Part shown: positions 12,876 to 20,605 of the stretch, in pieces
Position numbering within the stretch: position 1 is the stretch's first letter
Layout of the letters: the number at the start of each line of letters is the position of its first letter
Source: Oscillospiraceae bacterium
GTDB taxonomy: Bacteria; Bacillota; Clostridia; Oscillospirales; Oscillospiraceae
NCBI GenBank assembly: GCA_017435615.1
Contig: JAFSET010000050.1
Span: 1-38,198, forward strand
DNA length: 38,198 nucleotides
Reading direction: 5' to 3'
The notes under the pieces: generated by a model
Told to the model about the DNA's origin: nothing
Seen by the model: only the letters and a program-made list of their open reading frames with translations
The model's database searches: none
Made by a program: the position numbers and the translations under genes

Positions 12876-13354
12876 TCAAGACAAAAAAGAATTTATTTCT
12901 GTGCGTCAGCCTGATCACATTGAATGTGGCTTTCATTTGGTGCAATTCTTTGCTGAGCAAGGAGCTTTCCTCCGCTTTCAGCAATTTGGTCGGCACCGTG
13001 ATCAGTTGGTTTTTCCCTGCCACACAGATGCAGGGCGGCGGAGCCGGCCACGGAACCTTGCGGAAAATCGCGCATTTTATGGAATTTTGCAGCTTAGGCC
13101 TGCTGCTGAGCTGGCTTTTCCATATGACCACCCAGCGCAAATGGACCCACTATGCGCTGCCCCTGGTCCTGGGAGCCGCTGTGGCCTGTATTGACGAAAC
13201 CATTCAGATCTTCGTCCCCGGCAGAGGACCGGGGCTGCGGGACGTTGCGATCGATTCCGCCGGAGTGCTGCTGGGTGTGCTGCTGCTGAGCTGGCTGGCA
13301 TACCGGCAGCAGCAAAAATACGCAAAAGCCGGACAGGGAGGGCAAGATGGATAA
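12872..13354 (+). CDS. VanZ-like family membrane protein
   Basis: A 160-residue protein with four to five membrane helices. It contains the VanZ-like pattern HFMEFCSLGLLLSWL, DETIQIFVPGRGPGLRDVAIDSAGVLLG. The conserved Asp/Glu and Arg-Asp pair resemble those of VanZ, which gives low-level teicoplanin resistance; most VanZ-like proteins have no known role. The start ATG overlaps the mntP stop by ATGA and the 3' end overlaps the next small gene by 8 bases, so the three genes are translationally coupled. Confidence 0.85.
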   Translation: MIKTKKNLFLCVSLITLNVAFIWCNSLLSKELSSAFSNLVGTVISWFFPATQMQGGGAGHGTLRKIAHFMEFCSLGLLLSWLFHMTTQRKWTHYALPLVLGAAVACIDETIQIFVPGRGPGLRDVAIDSAGVLLGVLLLSWLAYRQQQKYAKAGQGGQDG

Positions 13355-13520
13355 CCTGTGTGAAACCTGCTGGAACTACGACTACGACGAGGAATATGAC
13401 GAATATTACTGCATGAAGGACCTGGATGAGGACGAGGTGTACCGTTACTTAGTCTCCCGTCAAACCAGATGTCCCTTTTACCGCCAGGGCGATGACTACA
13501 CCCTGGCCCGAAAGCAGTAG
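13347..13520 (+). CDS. Small Cys-rich acidic protein (DUF6472-like), 57 residues
   Basis: A short gene encoding MDNLCETCWN, YDYDEEYDEY, YCMKDLDEDE, VYRYLVSRQT, RCPFYRQGDD, YTLARKQ. Four Cys (5, 8, 22, 42) with a CxxC pair suggest zinc binding, set in an Asp/Glu/Tyr-rich body. It resembles a family of small Clostridia proteins that I know as DUF6472; the name is from memory. ATG 13347 has GGGAGGG upstream and overlaps the end of the VanZ-like gene by 8 bases. Function is unknown. Confidence 0.8.
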   Translation: MDNLCETCWNYDYDEEYDEYYCMKDLDEDEVYRYLVSRQTRCPFYRQGDDYTLARKQ

Positions 13521-13633
13521 ATCCGCGATTGCTGTAAAAGCGCATCCGTTGCACCCTTGCAAGATAATGCTGTCAACCTAAGTGATCATTCTTATTTTTC
13601 GAGCAGTTTGATAATTGCAGGAACCTACCATTT
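13521..13633. other. Intergenic spacer before the MITE pair
   Basis: I see no gene, clear promoter or terminator here. Confidence 0.4.
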
Positions 13634-13824
13634 TGTCATTGCGAGCCAGTGCTCACACTGGCGTGGCAATCTCGAAATGCAAGGCGATGTATTGTGCATC
13701 CTAAAGGACCCATGCCAGCCAAAAAATATTTATTATTTAAGGTTCCCAATATCCTTTGGCAATCTGAATGAATAAAGTTCCCCTTTGAGATTGCCACGCC
13801 GCCCAAAGGCGGCTCGCAATGACA
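13634..13824. mobile_element. MITE-like element, tandem copy 1 (191 bp)
   Basis: It begins TGTCATTGCGAGCCAGTG and ends CGGCTCGCAATGACA, imperfect terminal inverted repeats that also include GTGGCAATCTC / GAGATTGCCAC. It has no coding capacity of its own. It is nearly identical to 13916-14106 over its full length, with a few differences near the ends. Confidence 0.85.
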
Positions 13825-13915
13825 CCGCTTTAGGTTTTTGTTTTGCTGCAAAAGGAAAAAAATGTCACGCATCAGCGTTTTTCCTGTTTAACGAAACGGT
13901 AGAAACCTACCGACT
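13825..13915. repeat. 91-bp spacer repeat between MITE copies
   Basis: It runs from CCGCTTTAGG to CCTACCGACTT. Nearly the same sequence (92 bp) lies at 35082-35173, again between a right and a left MITE end. Thus spacer plus element behaves as one repeated unit. Confidence 0.75.
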
Positions 13916-14106
13916 TGTCATTGCGAGCCAGTGCTCACACTGGCGTGGCAATCTCGAAATGCAAGGCGATGTATTGTGCATCCGAAAGGACCCATGCCAG
14001 CCAAAAAATATTTATTATTTAAGGTTCCCAATATCCTTTGGTAATCTGAATGACTAAAGTTCCCCTTTGAGATTGCCACGCCGCCTTGTGGCGGCTCGCA
14101 ATGACA
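13916..14106. mobile_element. MITE-like element, tandem copy 2 (191 bp)
   Basis: Same length and ends as copy 1. The main differences are in the right-hand terminal loop (CGCCTTGTGGCGG instead of CGCCCAAAGGCGG), a compensated change that keeps the hairpin. Confidence 0.85.
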
Positions 14107-14137
14107 CCGCTTAAGGTTTTTGGCTTTTGCATAGCTA

Positions 14138-14212
14138 CTGCAATGCTTAGGCATTGCGCCGCCCATAAGGCGGCAATTTAATGCCAGTAACAGCTCGATA
14201 AACTGAAATTTA
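14138..14212. repeat. Inverted copy of the repeat at 34959-35032
   Basis: A segment of about 75 bp that includes AATTTAATGCCAGTAACAGC and CTCGATAAACTG matches the reverse complement of 34959-35032. A short piece (GCTCGATAAACTGAAATTT) recurs again near 35259. Confidence 0.75.
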
Positions 14213-14293
14213 TCAGCTCGTTGTTTAAGTTGATGACGTTTCCTGCAAAGGGAGCCTTCATGCTTTTTTATGCGGATTAAGGCGAAAACCATC

Positions 14294-14322
14294 TTGACGA
14301 AAAGACCCGTAACGAGTATACT
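14294..14322 (+). promoter_or_regulatory. Promoter of the secreted Ig-like protein gene
   Basis: -35 TTGACG (14294-14299), 17-base spacer, -10 TATACT (14317-14322). Confidence 0.75.
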
Positions 14323-14365
14323 GGTATTGGCAAAATATGCAATTTAACAAAAAGGAGAAAAGCTT

Positions 14366-16318
14366 ATGAAAACAACCCTGTTCCAAAAAGCTCTGGCTCT
14401 GCTGCTGTGCGCAGTTCTGCTGCTGACCGGCATCCCTGCCATCGGTCTGCAGGCGGAAGCTGCTACCAAAGCAAAGCCCACCGCCGGCACTGCCTACAAG
14501 ATGGTGATGAACAAAAACGGAACCAATCTGTACTTCAACGGTCAGACGGAGTCCGAATCCGTGTCTTACCGTCTGGCTACCACCACCAGCCTGTCTGAGG
14601 CCGTAGATGTGAAGGTCGAAGCCAACGGCAGCGGCTACGCCTTGTACTTCATGAACGGCAGCACCAAGACCTATATCCGTGTATATGAGCGCGACCCCAG
14701 CAACGGCAAAGGCAGCCTGGAGCTGGTTACCTCCAAGCCTGCCGAGGTCCTGACCTACGACTCTGCTGCCGACACCCTGGTTTACACCGCTACAAGCAGC
14801 GGAAACGCCTACTATATGGGCACCTACAGCAACTATACCACTTTCAGCGTTTCCAACACCTCCTACATCACCGGCGACAACGCTGCTAATGTGGACGTAA
14901 GCCAGTATCCTGCCCGTTTGGTCAAGAGCAGCAGCGCCACCGAAACTCCCTCTCAGCCCACCACGCCCCCCGCATCCGCTGAGACTGCTGACAAGTATGT
15001 GACCTCTGTCAAGGCCGGCACTGCCTACAAGCTGGGTATGTACCAGGGCCAGAACAAGACCAACCTGTACTTCAACGGCCAGACCGAGTCTGAAACTGTG
15101 ACTTACCGACTGGCCTCAGGCGCCAAGTCCGGCGCAGTGGATGTGTACCTGGAAAGCGCTTCCGGCGGCTACCGGCTGTACTTCATGGACGGCAAGACCA
15201 AGACCTATATCCGTGTATACGCCTACTTCAGAGAAGGTGAGCAGTACCCCAGAGGCAGCATTGAACTGACCACAGAAGCTCCCCAGGAGATCCTGACCTA
15301 CAACTCCCAGTGGAATACGCTGGTCTACCAGTACGATCAGGACAATTCCTTCTTCATGGGCACTTATAGCACCTACACCACCTTTAGTGCTTCCGGCACC
15401 TACTACATCACCGGCGATAACGCTGCCAACATCGACAAGACCCAGTTCCCTGCACGTCTGTATGCTGCCGGCACCGCTGCTACCGCTCCCACGATCACCT
15501 CTCATCCCACCACCGTGAACATGCCCGCAGGCACCACTGCCAAGTTCACCGTGAAGGCTTCCGGCACCGGTCTTACCTACCAGTGGCAGTACCGCACCTC
15601 CTCCACCGGCTCCTGGAAGAACTGCACCGCCACCGGCAACAAGAAGGCAACCGTGAGTGTTCCCGTAACTGCCAGCAGAGACGGCTTCCAGTACCGCTGT
15701 AAGGTTACCAACAGCGCCGGCAAGACTGTCAACTCCAAGGTTGCTACCCTGAATGTGGTGACCCTGAAGATCACCGCACAGCCTGCCAACAAGACGGTTC
15801 CCATCGGCACCACCGCCAAGTTCACCGTGAAGGCCACCGGCAGCACCTTGAAGTATCAGTGGCAGTACCGCTCCTCCTCCACCGCAGCCTGGAAGAGCGC
15901 TTCCGCTACCGGCAGCAAGACCGCGACCGTAAAGGTTCCCGCTACCGCTTCCAGAAACGGCTTCCAGTACCGCTGCAAGATCACCGACAAGTACGGCAAC
16001 GTGATCTACTCCAAGGTCGTCACCCTGAAGGCCGTTGTTTTGAAGGTCACCACACAGCCTGCCAACAAGACTGTGGCCGCAGGCACCACTGCCAAGTTCA
16101 CCGTGAAGGCTTCCGGCACCGGTCTTACCTATCAGTGGCAGTTCCGTAAGTCTGCCGACGGCAAGTGGTTCAACAACACCTCCGCCAGCGGCAAGACCAA
16201 CGTTTTGAGCATCGGTGCTACCGCTTCCAGAAACGGCTTCCAGTACCGCTGCAAGATCACCGATAAGTACGGCAACGTGATCTACTCCAACGTCGCAACC
16301 CTGACTGTTAAAAAATAA
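14366..16318 (+). CDS. Secreted repeat protein with Ig-like domains
   Basis: A 650-residue extracellular protein. Residues 1-32 form a signal peptide (ALALLLCAVLLLTGIPAIGLQAEA, probable cleavage after AEAA). Two homologous repeats follow, about 36-192 and 213-368, each containing NLYFNGQTES, YRLYFM/YALYFM, TKTYIRVY and YITGDNAAN(V/I)D; I do not recognise this repeat. A Thr/Pro/Ser linker separates them. Three Ig-like domains follow (about 373-465, 466-557, 558-650), each with P-TT-F-V-A-G-YQWQ-R and DGFQYRCKVT or NGFQYRCKIT. There is no sortase motif, SLH domain or membrane anchor, so it is probably released or loosely wall-bound. ATG 14366 has AAAGGAG upstream. Adhesion or glycan binding is a reasonable inference. 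Confidence 0.85.
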   Translation: MKTTLFQKALALLLCAVLLLTGIPAIGLQAEAATKAKPTAGTAYKMVMNKNGTNLYFNGQTESESVSYRLATTTSLSEAVDVKVEANGSGYALYFMNGSTKTYIRVYERDPSNGKGSLELVTSKPAEVLTYDSAADTLVYTATSSGNAYYMGTYSNYTTFSVSNTSYITGDNAANVDVSQYPARLVKSSSATETPSQPTTPPASAETADKYVTSVKAGTAYKLGMYQGQNKTNLYFNGQTESETVTYRLASGAKSGAVDVYLESASGGYRLYFMDGKTKTYIRVYAYFREGEQYPRGSIELTTEAPQEILTYNSQWNTLVYQYDQDNSFFMGTYSTYTTFSASGTYYITGDNAANIDKTQFPARLYAAGTAATAPTITSHPTTVNMPAGTTAKFTVKASGTGLTYQWQYRTSSTGSWKNCTATGNKKATVSVPVTASRDGFQYRCKVTNSAGKTVNSKVATLNVVTLKITAQPANKTVPIGTTAKFTVKATGSTLKYQWQYRSSSTAAWKSASATGSKTATVKVPATASRNGFQYRCKITDKYGNVIYSKVVTLKAVVLKVTTQPANKTVAAGTTAKFTVKASGTGLTYQWQFRKSADGKWFNNTSASGKTNVLSIGATASRNGFQYRCKITDKYGNVIYSNVATLTVKK

Positions 16319-16330
16319 CAAAACCTTTTA

Positions 16331-16364
16331 CCGGGATGGCTTTCAAACGCCATCCCGGTTTTTT
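16331..16364 (+). terminator. Rho-independent terminator of the secreted protein gene
   Basis: 10-bp stem CCGGGATGGC / GCCATCCCGG with an 8-base loop and six T residues. Confidence 0.9.
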
Positions 16365-16426
16365 CCTTCATGACAAAATGACCATAAAAAACCATGATGA
16401 ATTTACGATTTTTTTCATAATTGCTA

Positions 16427-16455
16427 TTGCCATCAGCGGCCAAATCCGCTATAAT
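16427..16455 (+). promoter_or_regulatory. Promoter of the cdaA operon
   Basis: -35 TTGCCA (16427-16432), 17-base spacer, -10 TATAAT (16450-16455), about 70 bases before the start of cdaA. Confidence 0.85.
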
Positions 16456-16527
16456 GAAGGGAATAATAGGCTGACTATACCATCAAAGAAATTTGTGCGA
16501 ATAAACGGCAAGGCTGGAGGGCGTTTT

Positions 16528-17385
16528 ATGGAAAATATTCAGATCATACTGGAGCAACTGACAAAAATGCAATGGTCGGACTATCTGGATATCATCGCCG
16601 TTGCCTGCCTGATCTACTGGCTGATCCCCCTGTTCCGCACCACCGGCACCGGCAGGATCGCCCGGGTGGTGGTGGCTGTGCTGGTAATTGCCTGGCTGAC
16701 AGACCTTTTGCATATGCACACCCTCAGCTTTATATTAAACCAGTTCCTGGCTGTCGGACTGATCGCCATCGTTGTGCTGTTTCAGCCGGAGCTGCGCCGG
16801 GTCATCGACCACCTGAGCAACGTCAAGCTGAAAAAGCTACTGACCTCTCAGGAGGGTGACCAGCAAATGGTCCCGGTGATCCAGCAGACCGTCCGGGCCT
16901 GCGAGGAAATGAGCAAGGAGCGCATCGGCGCGCTGATCGTCTTCGCCCGGGACAGCCACATCGAAGAGTACTCCAAAACCGGCACCATCATCGATGCCCA
17001 GCCCTCTGAGCATCTGATCCGGAATATCTTCTTCCCCAAGGCCGCTTTGCACGACGGCGCTATGATCATTCGTGACGGCCGTGTACTGGCCGCAGGCTGC
17101 GTGCTGCCGCTTTCCGAAAGCGACCGGCTCAACGCGGATCTGGGTACCCGTCACCGGGCTGCTGTGGGCATGAGCGAAGCCACCGATGCTGTGGTGGTGG
17201 TAGTCTCCGAGGAGACCGGCGTAGTCTCCGTTGCCGTAGGCGGTATGCTCAAGCGGCATTTGGCCCCTCAGACATTGGAGCGTCTGCTGCGCACCGAGCT
17301 GTGCCACGAGGAGCAGGAGGATCAAAAGAAGGTAAAGCTTCTGCAAAAGTTTAAGAAAAAGGACAAAGGAGGGATCACCCAGTGA
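16528..17385 (+). CDS. cdaA: Diadenylate cyclase CdaA
   Basis: A 285-residue membrane enzyme that makes cyclic di-AMP from two ATP. Three N-terminal membrane helices lie at about 18-36, 43-60 and 66-85. The DisA_N catalytic domain carries DGA (176-178, in ALHDGAMI) and TRHR (207-210), the two signature motifs, both intact. The start is ATG 16528 with GGAGG seven bases upstream; an open frame to 16336 would begin before the promoter and in the preceding terminator. The stop overlaps the GTG start of cdaR. c-di-AMP controls potassium and osmolyte transport and cell-wall homeostasis in Firmicutes. Confidence 0.95.
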   Translation: MENIQIILEQLTKMQWSDYLDIIAVACLIYWLIPLFRTTGTGRIARVVVAVLVIAWLTDLLHMHTLSFILNQFLAVGLIAIVVLFQPELRRVIDHLSNVKLKKLLTSQEGDQQMVPVIQQTVRACEEMSKERIGALIVFARDSHIEEYSKTGTIIDAQPSEHLIRNIFFPKAALHDGAMIIRDGRVLAAGCVLPLSESDRLNADLGTRHRAAVGMSEATDAVVVVVSEETGVVSVAVGGMLKRHLAPQTLERLLRTELCHEEQEDQKKVKLLQKFKKKDKGGITQ

Positions 17386-18638
17386 CCAAAAAAATTCTGA
17401 CAGGCCTGGTCTCTCTTATCATTGCCTTCGCCCTTTGGACCTATGTGATCACGGTGGTAGGGCCTGAGTATCAGGATACCTTCCGGGATATCCCCGTTGT
17501 GTTCCAGGGCGCGTCCGCGCTGGAGGAAAAGGGCCTGATGCTGCTGACCGATGAAACGCCCACTGTGACATTGGAGCTTTCCGGCAACCGGCTGGATCTG
17601 AACAAGCTCAGCACCTCCAATATCTCCGTGGTGGTGGACCTGTCCAAGATCTATGATCCCGGCAAAACCGCCTACCGCTACGATGTATCCTACCCCGGCA
17701 GCGTGGCCTATGACGCCATCACCATCCAAAGTCAGACCCCCACAGGTATTACCTTAGAAGTGGTCCGCAAGACCCGTAAGGAGATCCCTGTGGAGGTGGA
17801 TTTCACCGGTAACCTTTCCGAGGAATATATGAAAGAAAAGCCGGTGCTGGAAGCGGAAACCGTTGCCATCTCCGGTCCGGAGGATGTGGTGAAGCAGATC
17901 GCCTCCGCCCGGATCCAACTGGAGCTGACGGAAGATACGAAAACCACCATTTCCGGCGAATACACCTTTACCCTGTGCGACGACAGCAAGGAGCCTGTGG
18001 ATTCCAGGTATATCGAAGTTGCCGGTGAGGGTGTGGACCTGATCTCCGTGACAGTTCCTGTCAAGCGGGTCAAGGAGATCCCCCTGACGGTGAAGCTGAT
18101 CGAAGGCGGCGGTGCCACCGGCGAGAACAGCACCATCGAGATCGAACCGAAAACCATCCATGTCTCCGGTGACGAAGAGCTCCTTGCAGACCTGAACGAA
18201 TTGGAGATCGGCACGGTTGACCTGAGCAATATGCTGGAAGCCGGCGTGCTGACCTTCCCCATTACCCTGCCGGAGGGCATCGTCAACGAAACCGGTATCA
18301 CCGAGGCCACTGTGGATGTTTCCTTTGAAAACCTGCTGGTGCAGACCTTTACGGCTACTCAGTTCAAGGCCCTCCAGGTGCCCAAGGGTATGACCGCTAC
18401 CATCTCCGCCAAGGAGCTGGAGGTCACCGTCCGCGGCAGCCGTTCCGTGGTGGAAAGCCTGAACCCGGAAGATATTTTGGTTACCGTGGACTGCTCCAAG
18501 GCTGAGGCCGGCAATCAGCGGCTGGATGTGAACATCACCATCTCCGGCTATTCCGACCAGGTGGGTGCCGTTGGTACATATACCATTTTGGTGCTGCTGG
18601 AGCCAAAGCAGGAGACCACCTCCCAACCATCTGATTAA
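17382..18638 (+). CDS. cdaR: CdaA regulatory protein CdaR (YbbR-domain)
   Basis: A 418-residue protein with one N-terminal membrane anchor (ILTGLVSLIIAFALWTYVI, about 4-22) and an extracellular part made of about four YbbR-type beta repeats. These can be followed as V-PV-V-G-L and similar strand patterns (VDFTGNLSEEYMKEKPVLEAETVAISGPEDVV is a typical unit). CdaR binds CdaA at the membrane and modulates c-di-AMP synthesis. The start is GTG 17382-17384, overlapping the last bases of cdaA, with AAAGGAGGGAT upstream. glmM, the usual third gene of this operon, is not next; yicC follows after 26 bases. Confidence 0.92.
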   Translation: MTKKILTGLVSLIIAFALWTYVITVVGPEYQDTFRDIPVVFQGASALEEKGLMLLTDETPTVTLELSGNRLDLNKLSTSNISVVVDLSKIYDPGKTAYRYDVSYPGSVAYDAITIQSQTPTGITLEVVRKTRKEIPVEVDFTGNLSEEYMKEKPVLEAETVAISGPEDVVKQIASARIQLELTEDTKTTISGEYTFTLCDDSKEPVDSRYIEVAGEGVDLISVTVPVKRVKEIPLTVKLIEGGGATGENSTIEIEPKTIHVSGDEELLADLNELEIGTVDLSNMLEAGVLTFPITLPEGIVNETGITEATVDVSFENLLVQTFTATQFKALQVPKGMTATISAKELEVTVRGSRSVVESLNPEDILVTVDCSKAEAGNQRLDVNITISGYSDQVGAVGTYTILVLLEPKQETTSQPSD

Positions 18639-18664
18639 AAAATATAACGAAGGGGATCATTACC

Positions 18665-19543
18665 TTGATAAAAAGTATGACTGGCTACGGTCGGGCTGTA
18701 GAAACCGTCAATGGCCGTGAATTCACCGTGGAGCTGCGCTCCGTCAACAACCGCTATTTAGATTGCTCCGTAAAGCTGCCCCGGATCCTGTCCTTTGCGG
18801 AGGACGCGGTCAAGCAGGCCGTAAAGGCCCAGGTATCCAGAGGCAAGGTGGATGTATTCATCACCCTGCGCAGCGAGGCCGGTGATGAAGCCCAGGTCAC
18901 CCTGAATGAGGGCGTACTGAAAGGCTATCTGGATGCCATGCACCGTATGGTAGAGCAGTACGGCATCAAAGACGACATTCAGGTTTCCACCCTGGCCCGG
19001 ATGCCGGAGGTATTTCAGATTGAAAAGCCTCAGGTGGACGAGGAGCAGTTGCTGCAGGACCTGAAGCAGGTAGTTGCCTGCGCCCTGCAAAGCTACGATG
19101 CCATGCGCTGCACCGAGGGTGCCGCCATGGAGCAGGACCTGCGAAACCGTGCCGAAACGATTTTGCAGTATGTAAGCATCGTAGAACAGGGCAACGGTCA
19201 AACCGTTACCGACTACCGGGCCAGACTGGAGGCCAAGCTCCGGGAGGTGCTGGAAAACACCGCCATCGACGAAAGCCGTATCCTCACAGAAGCGGCCATC
19301 TTCGCCGACAAGGTAGCCGTAGACGAAGAAACCGTCCGCCTGCGCAGTCACATCAAGCAGATGGATGAAATGCTCACCGCCGGCGGTGCCATCGGCAGAA
19401 AGCTGGACTTTTTGCTTCAGGAAATGAACCGGGAGGCCAACACCATCGGCTCGAAATGCACCGATGTCCGCCTGGCCCGGGTGGTCGTGGACATCAAAGC
19501 CGAGCTGGAAAAGATCCGGGAACAGACACAGAACATCGAATAA
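18665..19543 (+). CDS. yicC: YicC/YloC family endoribonuclease
   Basis: A 292-residue protein beginning MIKSMTGYG, the family's N-terminal signature, and ending with the DUF1732 domain (KLDFLLQEMNREANTIGSKC). E. coli YicC is an endoribonuclease that degrades some small RNAs. The start is TTG 18665-18667, since the usual MIxSMTGYG begins there and GAAGGGGA precedes it. It lies upstream of remA and gmk, the common Firmicutes order. Confidence 0.92.
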   Translation: MIKSMTGYGRAVETVNGREFTVELRSVNNRYLDCSVKLPRILSFAEDAVKQAVKAQVSRGKVDVFITLRSEAGDEAQVTLNEGVLKGYLDAMHRMVEQYGIKDDIQVSTLARMPEVFQIEKPQVDEEQLLQDLKQVVACALQSYDAMRCTEGAAMEQDLRNRAETILQYVSIVEQGNGQTVTDYRARLEAKLREVLENTAIDESRILTEAAIFADKVAVDEETVRLRSHIKQMDEMLTAGGAIGRKLDFLLQEMNREANTIGSKCTDVRLARVVVDIKAELEKIREQTQNIE

Positions 19544-19552
19544 GAGGATACT

Positions 19553-19807
19553 ATGAAGCTGATAAATATTGGTTTTGGCAGTCTGATCGCCCCGGCACGG
19601 GTGCTGACTGTTTTGGATCCGGATTCAGCCCCCATCAAGCGGGTCATCCAGGAGGCAAAGGAACGGGGCATGCTGATCGATGCCTCATACGGACGGAAAA
19701 CCCAGTCCGCCATCATTATGGATACCGATCATGTGATCCTATCGGCGTTAACACCGGAAGCCCTGGCTGCACGCTGGGAGGGCAAACAGGAGGAGAAAGA
19801 TGAGTAA
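19553..19807 (+). CDS. remA: Extracellular matrix regulator RemA (DUF370)
   Basis: An 84-residue DNA-binding protein with the family start MKLINIGFGSLIAPARVLTVLDPDSAPIKR and DASYGRKTQSAIIMDTDHVILSAL. In Bacillus it activates biofilm matrix operons and osmoprotection genes; in Clostridia the role is mostly inferred. It overlaps the gmk start by 8 bases. Confidence 0.93.
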   Translation: MKLINIGFGSLIAPARVLTVLDPDSAPIKRVIQEAKERGMLIDASYGRKTQSAIIMDTDHVILSALTPEALAARWEGKQEEKDE

Positions 19808-20357
19808 AGGAAAGCTGTTTGTAGTATCCGGAGCATCCGGCGTGGGAAAAAGCACAGTGCTGGGTCAGGTCATGGCAAAAATGCCCGATCTGAAGTTTTC
19901 TGTCTCTGCCACCACCAGACCGCCCCGTCCCACCGAGCAACACGGTGTCAACTACTACTTTGTATCAAGAGATACCTTTATGGACATGATTCAGCGTGAC
20001 GAGTTTGTCGAGTACAACGATCATATGGACAACCTCTACGGCACGCCCAAGGCCCAGCTTGAGCAGAAGCTGGAAAAAGCCAATGTGATTTTGGATATTG
20101 AGCCCAAGGGTGCTTTTAATGTAAAAGGCTCCCGGCCGGATGCGGTGCTGATCTTTATTGCGCCCCCCTCCATGGAGGAGCTGGAGCGCCGTCTGCGCAG
20201 CAGAGGCGACACCTCGGAAGAGCAGATCGCTATGCGGCTAGACCGTGCCCGGTGGGAAATGGAGCAAATCCACCGTTACAACCATGTTGTGATCAACGAC
20301 CAGGTAGACGCCTGCGCCGATGAAATTGTGAAAATTATTGCCCAAGCGGCAGAATAA
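19800..20357 (+). CDS. gmk: Guanylate kinase
   Basis: A 185-residue P-loop enzyme: GASGVGKST (10-18), then SVSATTRPPRP and GVNYYFVSRDTF, which form the GMP-binding region. The lid contains RLRSRGDTSEEQIAMRL. It converts GMP plus ATP to GDP plus ADP. The length is slightly below the common 200-210 but all motifs are present. ATG 19800 overlaps remA. Confidence 0.96.
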   Translation: MSKGKLFVVSGASGVGKSTVLGQVMAKMPDLKFSVSATTRPPRPTEQHGVNYYFVSRDTFMDMIQRDEFVEYNDHMDNLYGTPKAQLEQKLEKANVILDIEPKGAFNVKGSRPDAVLIFIAPPSMEELERRLRSRGDTSEEQIAMRLDRARWEMEQIHRYNHVVINDQVDACADEIVKIIAQAAE

Positions 20358-20374
20358 ATTGGAGGAACGAAACT

Positions 20375-20581
20375 ATGTTATACCCCCCTGTAGCAGATTT
20401 GCTGAAAAATGTGAACAGCCGTTACCTGCTGGTAAATGTGGTGGCACAGCGTGCCCGTCAAATTGCTGAGGAAGCCGAGCAGTTCCAGGAGGAGCTGACC
20501 GAAAAGCCGGTGACCCTGGCCATCCGTGAAGTGGCTGACGGCAAGCTGTCCGCTTCCCTGAAGGATGAATACAAAAACTGA
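20375..20581 (+). CDS. rpoZ: RNA polymerase omega subunit
   Basis: A 68-residue protein. LLKNVNSRYLLVNVVAQRARQIAEEAEQ matches the omega core, and EKPVTLAIREVADGKL follows. It helps assemble RNA polymerase. GGAGG is upstream of ATG 20375. priA follows after 24 bases. Confidence 0.92.
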   Translation: MLYPPVADLLKNVNSRYLLVNVVAQRARQIAEEAEQFQEELTEKPVTLAIREVADGKLSASLKDEYKN

Positions 20582-20605
20582 GAATAAACCGTTAGGAGGG
20601 GCTTT

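Noticed and set aside
13634-14106. CRISPR array
   Set aside because: Only two long repeats with inverted termini; no short regular repeats or spacers and no cas genes.
13636-14292. Several open frames in the MITE pair
   Set aside because: They coincide with the repeats, share identical pieces on both copies and lack ribosome sites.
15116-16321. 401-codon minus-strand frame with Gly-rich product
   Set aside because: It is antisense to the repeated Ig-like domains of the secreted protein; the repeats create a long open shadow frame.
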